A DNA stretch of 64,000 nucleotides, from positions 133,051 through 197,050 of the forward strand of contig QEOQ01000165.1 of assembly GCA_010279815.1 (NCBI GenBank), read 5' to 3'. Position 1 is the first letter of the stretch. Each line of letters starts with the position of its first letter. The notes under the pieces were generated by a model. It saw only the letters and a list, made by a program, of their open reading frames with translations. It searched no databases and was not told where the DNA came from. The DNA is from Brachionus plicatilis (Eukaryota; Rotifera; Eurotatoria; Ploima; Brachionidae). Below, one piece after another: positions 59,201 to 64,000 of the stretch. A program made the position numbers and the translations under genes.

Positions 59201-62200
59201 GATGAATAAATATTTATTAGTGACTTTATCCTTATCTATCCTTTGTACTTTTTTTTTATGAAATATTATCCGAATAATTTAAGAAATACATTTTAAAAAT
59301 CAATCTTAAATTTATAATAAAGGACTTCTAATCTCATCAAAAGCTATTTCTTGGATAAAAAGAAAAAATTTACATTTTAGGCTCGTCTGCATTTTTTCCG
59401 GGAGTTGATTCAGCTTCTTCTTTAAGTGGTTCACCGATTGAATTTTGACATTTGTAGCTTGAGTCTATGCAATCGTCCAAAGACTGAAAAAAACCTATCC
59501 ACTCGCTTTCCGAAAGTCTAAATTTTCCTTTCCCTGTCTCACTCATCATTTGCGAATTTAACTTTTGCTGCCAATTATCCAATGTGTTGCTCAGTGAGTT
59601 CAGACTTCTGGAAACACCATTATCGCCACTTGTTCGATTGCGGTAATGATCATGTAGCAATTTCATGTCCTTAAAATTTAAAATTTTAAATGGGTGAATT
59701 CTTTTTTGAAAAATTAAAACTTACATTGGAAAGAATTTCGTATTTTTTAAATTCTTGATATACTTTTGGATCTTTGACTGGCTCATGTCTGGCTGAGACT
59801 CGGTTACAAAGCTGCACAATGCTGAACAAAACTCGTTCAGATTTTTTAATTCTTTCTTCACTTATTAAAACTGAATCACCATTGAACTCTTCGGCATCTT
59901 TGGCAATTGCCACCAAAATTGCTTTTGTTTTTGAGGAAATTTTCGTCACCTTTTCAAAATCTGGCACTGAAACTATATCACCCCGGTCATCACTAAATAA
60001 ATGTATTTATCAAAAAAAAATTATTTTTTTTTTGAGTTTAATTTTACAATGTATCTTGTTTAAGATGTTTTTTAAGATCAATCAAATCTGTTCTTATTTT
60101 CTCAATTGAATGTTTGAGTTCGTGTTCTTTTTCAACAATTTCACTTTTCACTTCTTCCAAAATAGTTTTCCAATTTTCGATTAATTTTTGAATCTCAATC
60201 ACATCTTTAGTATCCTTGTCGCTTTGCAAAATAGCAAAATGCTTGGCCAATTTGAACCAAGATTTTTCCGAAATATTCATTCTCTTGGCTGTACTTAGCT
60301 TGTTTTCATTAGTTATTTTGAACGCAATGTTATAAGTAGTTTTGATCCATAGGTCTCGTTCATCGATTAAACATTTAATTGTACTTTCTAGTCTTTTTCG
60401 TTGAAGCTCGTACAATTCATGATACTCGTTTAGTAACGAAGCATTTTTTTCAGCGTCTTCCAATGCTTTTTTTAGCTAAAAAAGAAAAATTTTCAACTTT
60501 AATTTTTTTAAGATGACTAGAAATTTAGAAAATTATTAAAATTCAATTTAATTTTGATTTTCGAATAGCTGAATAATGGTCAGGTAGGGCTAAACACGCT
60601 AAATAGTTTAATCAAAAATACTCGAGAACTACGGAGATTGTTAATGTTAAGAAAATCAAGAAACAAAAGTCACTGAGAGCAAATTAATGATGGTTATGTC
60701 ACTATCAAAGTTTAATATATATCATTTTATAGATTGAAAATGGTAAAATTAAAAATTAAAGAAAACAAAAAGTTTATATGTAGTAAGTTTTTATTATTTT
60801 GACAAATGGTTTTCAATAATAACAAGGCCAAAAGCTGAGTTGAAGTTTGGCTTGAAATGTCATGGGAAATTTTTTTAATTGTTATAAATTGAAAAATTTA
60901 ATTTAAAATTAATTATTTAATTATTTAATTTTAATTTCATTTAAAATAATTTAATTTAATTAATTATTTATTTATAAAATTTATTTAATTTAAAAAAAAT
61001 TTAATTTTAAAAATTTTAATAAATCCAATTTAATTTAATTATTTAATTTTAAAAATTTTGAAATATTTTTTGAGTTCGAATTTTTATTTAAATAGGCAAA
61101 AGCTAGCAAAAACAGTTGGTCCAGAACTTGATTTATTTTTAGTTTTAAACTTTTAGAATAAAATATTTTTATGTTATAAAAATAGCTTTATAAATTTTGA
61201 AATTAAAAATAATTTATATTATTTTTTAATATGTTTAAAAAATTAGGGAAAGTTAAGTTGGTTTCAATCTTTTCAGTTCTAATAGCCTTACAATTCGTTG
61301 ATTTTAAAAAAAAATTCAAAAAAGTTCATAGGAAAGTTTTTTTTTAATTTCTGAAATATTGCACCAAAAATATTAGAAAACATATAAATATGAAAATGTA
61401 AAAACGTAAAATTTTTAAATTTTTTAAATTATGGATGAATTGATGAACTTTTTTGTCTAGTTTTACAAATTATTATATTTGTATATAGAAAGAAATTTCT
61501 GCGGAAAAACGACTTAAACTTTTCCAATTAACTTTTGATAAAACATTAAAAATGCTTTATTTGATTTTTTTATTTTTTAAATGCCTGGTCAAAGTAAAAA
61601 CGAAATTTCTATTATTTGCCAACTCAATTTACAAAATGACACATTTTCAAATTGACAGTGTCAGATATATTGATAATTACTTTTAGGACTATCTTTATGG
61701 AAGTTTTGAGTGACCGAAAACGAAGATTTCAATTAAAGAATTAAAGTTTTTGAAAAAAAATCAATTTTTAAAATTAGATTAATAATTCCAAAAAAAAAAA
61801 GATTTTAATCCTAATTTTACTGACTCAATTTTTTGAAAAATAAAAATTCTAAATACAAACTTTTTCCAACTTTTATTTTCTAATAAGAAGAATATTAAAT
61901 TTATTTTCAGAACGTTCACAAAATTAAATATTCAATGCTATGACAAAATTTTTAAAAACAAATTGAAAAGTTTAAAATTAAATTTTTTTTGTGAAAGATG
62001 GATATTTTCAAGCATTTTTAATGGTACTTACATCTTTCTGATAAATGGCAGCTTGATCTGCAATTTGTTTATCATGTTCCCTCACATGAGATAGCTCACT
62101 TTAAAAAATTTTTTGAATAAAAAAAATTTATGAATCTTTTTGTAAAATATTACTCTGTCAAGTAGTTAATGGTCGATTTAAACTCCATTAATTCTTCGGT

Positions 62201-64000
62201 TAAACGCCGATCCAGGGCTCTTTGAGCAACAACCTCTTCATGTAGACTTTTAATCTCTCTTGGCACTCTGGATAGTAAATTGGCATAGCGTTCTCTCAAT
62301 TTAGAAAGAATTTCACCTCTATCTTTACATTCAACAGTTACCTTGAAAAAAATCCAAAAATTTTAGTCAAATTAAATTTTTAAATAAAAAAAAAATTCAT
62401 TTTGTATACTTGACGAATGACTTCGTGAAAAACAATGTTATATATATTTTGTTCTTGTTTTATTATCTCCAATAGATTATGCAATTGAGTTGGACCTTTT
62501 TGGTCTATTATGTCCGCTCCGACTCTTTTCAGCAGAGCATCCATAGTATGCTTTAGTTGAATGACTTCATTTCGACCAGCTGGCTTGAGCGATGGAAAAG
62601 TAGTGATGTGATTTAGGTGATCTTCAGTAAGCGCGGTGTATTGACTTTTTAACAAATTGAAAAAAAAATCAACAAAGCAAAAATCGAAATTTTACTTTTC
62701 ATCAACTTTAAGAGGCCATACACCATGATTTTTTACTATTTTGAATTCATCAGGTATCAAAGAATCTGGTACTTGAATTTGCTTAAAATATTGATACAAT
62801 AAATAACTTTTTTTATTTTATTCAAATGTTTACAGGCTCTGAAAATGAATTGCTTGCTCTAATGGCNNNNNNNNNNNNNNNNNNNNNNNNNNNNNNNNNN
62901 NNNNNNNNNNNNNNNNNNNNNNNNNNNNNNNNNNNNNNNNNNNNNNNNNNNNNNNNNNNNNNNNNNNNNNNNNNNNNNNNNNNNNNNNNNNNNNNNNNNN
63001 NNNNNNNNNNNNNNNNNNNNNNNNNNNNNNNNNNNNNNNNNNNNNNNNNNNNNNNNNNNNNNNNNNNNNNNNNNNNNNNNNNNNNNNNNNNNNNNNNNNN
63101 NNNNNNNNNNNNNNNNNNNNNNNNNNNNNNNGGTATCAAAGAATCCGGTACTTGAATTTGCTTAAAATATTGATAAATAAATAACTTTTTTATTTTATTC
63201 AAATGTTTACAGGCTCTGAAAATGAATTGCTTGCTCTAATGGCACTAATATCATATTTCGATGGCACTGCTTTTGTAGACATTTTTGGCTGGATTACAGA
63301 ATCATATATAAAAGAAATATCCCTTAAATTTTTTTTTTAAATATTAAAAAAATACAAAATGAGGTAACTAAAAAAATTTATTTACTTTCCAGCGCCACAT
63401 GAACAAACTGGCTGTTCAGTTAAAAACTTAAGCTTTTCTCGTTGTTTTTCAAAATTCCAAGCATTGTCAGGACGTTTTGTAAGCGTCTTTATAAAAATTT
63501 TAATTTAAAATTTTATTGTTTTTTTTAAATTAATTTTACTGGATTAGTTGGTTTGATTCCATTTAAGGTTCGTTTGTTAGGAGGGCCTATGTACTCTTTG
63601 GGATGTTCGGCTTGTTTTATGGCAACGATCAGGTCATCAGGAACACTTTTGTTGAATTTTTTTGTCACATCATTTGTTTGAGCTTCGTCTAATAAAAATT
63701 GTGTTTAAATTTTTTTTTTAATTTTCGAAAATTTGACACTTTTTTTATTAAAAGTATTAAGGCTAATTTTCGTGATAGGCTAATTAAGCTTATTAGCTAT
63801 CGAATTTCGTGATTAATTTTAAATTTTGATACCAACTTTTATTTTCAATATAAGGTACAATACAATCGCTGAGTTCCTTAGTGGAACTTATTTTGGGAAG
63901 CTTTTCATATTCATTTCTGGATATAATACTCATTTTGGCACTAACATTATTAGAAAACAGAAGTTTTAATTTACTTGGGTTGATATCAACAAAAATTAGT
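56272..64000 (-). CDS. AXDND1: Axonemal dynein light chain domain-containing protein 1
   Basis: Fourteen exons on the minus strand: 63837-64000 (open to the edge), 63540-63688, 63386-63486, 63211-63322, 62696-62781, 62410-62644, 62154-62341, 62032-62098, 60048-60475, 59725-59992, 59374-59669, 57019-57303, 56432-56965, 56272-56374. All junctions keep phase. About 1,004 residues are visible, near the human length of about 1,012. Recognised blocks: GAGKDISFIYD; FPSLKPAGRNEVIQLKHTMD; GPTQLHNLLEIIKQEQNIYN; VIRQVTVECKDRGEILSKLR; ALEDAEKNASLLNEYHELY. The middle is the Ax_dynein_light coiled coil. The tail has an acidic stretch and a closing coiled coil ending RIRALEMK. In animals the protein is linked to sperm flagellum/axoneme assembly. 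ATG 63,933 is a plausible start, but the frame stays open upstream, so the 5' end is unsettled. Confidence 0.92.
57490..58105. repeat. Inverted-repeat element in an AXDND1 intron
   Basis: Outer words TTTAAAATGGAATTTTATAA and its inverse near 58,080-58,105, and inner GTTTGACGCATAAATA (57,539) with TATTTATGCGTCAAAC (about 57,990), form a nested inverted pair. The interior is AT-rich and non-coding. The host intron is 57,304-59,373; nothing else is recognised in it. Confidence 0.65.
60476..62031. other. Long AXDND1 intron, nothing else recognised
   Basis: AT-rich with TTTAATT tracts around 60,890-61,050. The flanking exons join in frame (YQKD|LKKALEDAEK), so no missing exon is required here. 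Confidence 0.6.
62753..63242. other. N gap with duplicated flanks inside AXDND1
   Basis: 62,753-62,866 and 63,132-63,242 are the same sequence on both sides of 265 Ns (62,867-63,131). They differ by a C/T and a small indel (GATACAATAAATAA against GATAAATAAATAA). The left copy repeats the start of the 63,211-63,322 exon, and the right copy repeats part of the 62,696-62,781 exon. The true locus most likely has one copy and no gap. Confidence 0.85.

Noticed and set aside
1..64000. CRISPR array, operon, phage or bacterial defence system
   Set aside because: The window is eukaryotic with spliced genes; no regularly spaced identical repeats with unique spacers were seen.

Overview
The window is AT-rich eukaryotic DNA with spliced genes. 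Introns are short (about 44-90 nt, GT-AG plus a few GC-AG) and the gene set is that of an animal with cilia or flagella: AXDND1, USP14, GET1/WRB, TMEM129, NHLRC2, a matrix metalloproteinase, an aquaglyceroporin and two alkaline phosphatases. A small invertebrate fits best. The composition, tiny introns and TE types resemble a monogonont rotifer such as Brachionus, but that is inference and a placement by protein search would be needed.

Layout. 0-4.5 kb: an intronless GET1/WRB gene (+), a piggyBac-like fragment, a hairpin MITE and an intronless KCTD-type BTB gene (-). 4.4-15.6 kb: a gene desert with one TA-flanked MITE. 15.6-21.1 kb: NHLRC2 (-, two exons), a long-TIR element carrying a PHD-finger ORF, and intronless USP14 (+). 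21.4-24.6 kb: a cluster of non-autonomous DNA transposons. 25.2-29.2 kb: TMEM129 (+, two exons) and alkaline phosphatase 1 (+, eight exons). 29.4-39 kb: a graveyard of foldback elements, reverse transcriptase and RNase H remnants and degraded coding fragments. 39.7-44.4 kb: alkaline phosphatase 2 (+, seven exons, GPI-type tail). 46.1-49.2 kb: a complete secreted matrix metalloproteinase with hemopexin domain (-, seven exons). 50.7-51.7 kb: an aquaglyceroporin (+, three exons). 52-55.4 kb: transposase remnants and an orphan signal-peptide exon. 56.3-64 kb: AXDND1 (-, at least fourteen exons, 5' end at or beyond the window edge).

The genes form no operon or single pathway; they look like ordinary single genes in a TE-littered genome. 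The two alkaline phosphatases are neighbouring paralogs whose intron patterns and C-termini have diverged, one apparently soluble and one membrane-anchored. Two of the three N-gaps (26,982-27,173 and 62,867-63,131) are flanked by near-identical copies of the same sequence, so those gaps look like false duplications from unmerged haplotypes. The third gap (41,753-42,506) lies in an alkaline phosphatase 2 intron.

I reconstructed exon structures by hand from reading-frame continuity, splice dinucleotides and family conservation. All listed junctions keep frame. No search or alignment program was run. I found no CRISPR array, rRNA, convincing tRNA or prokaryote-like system.
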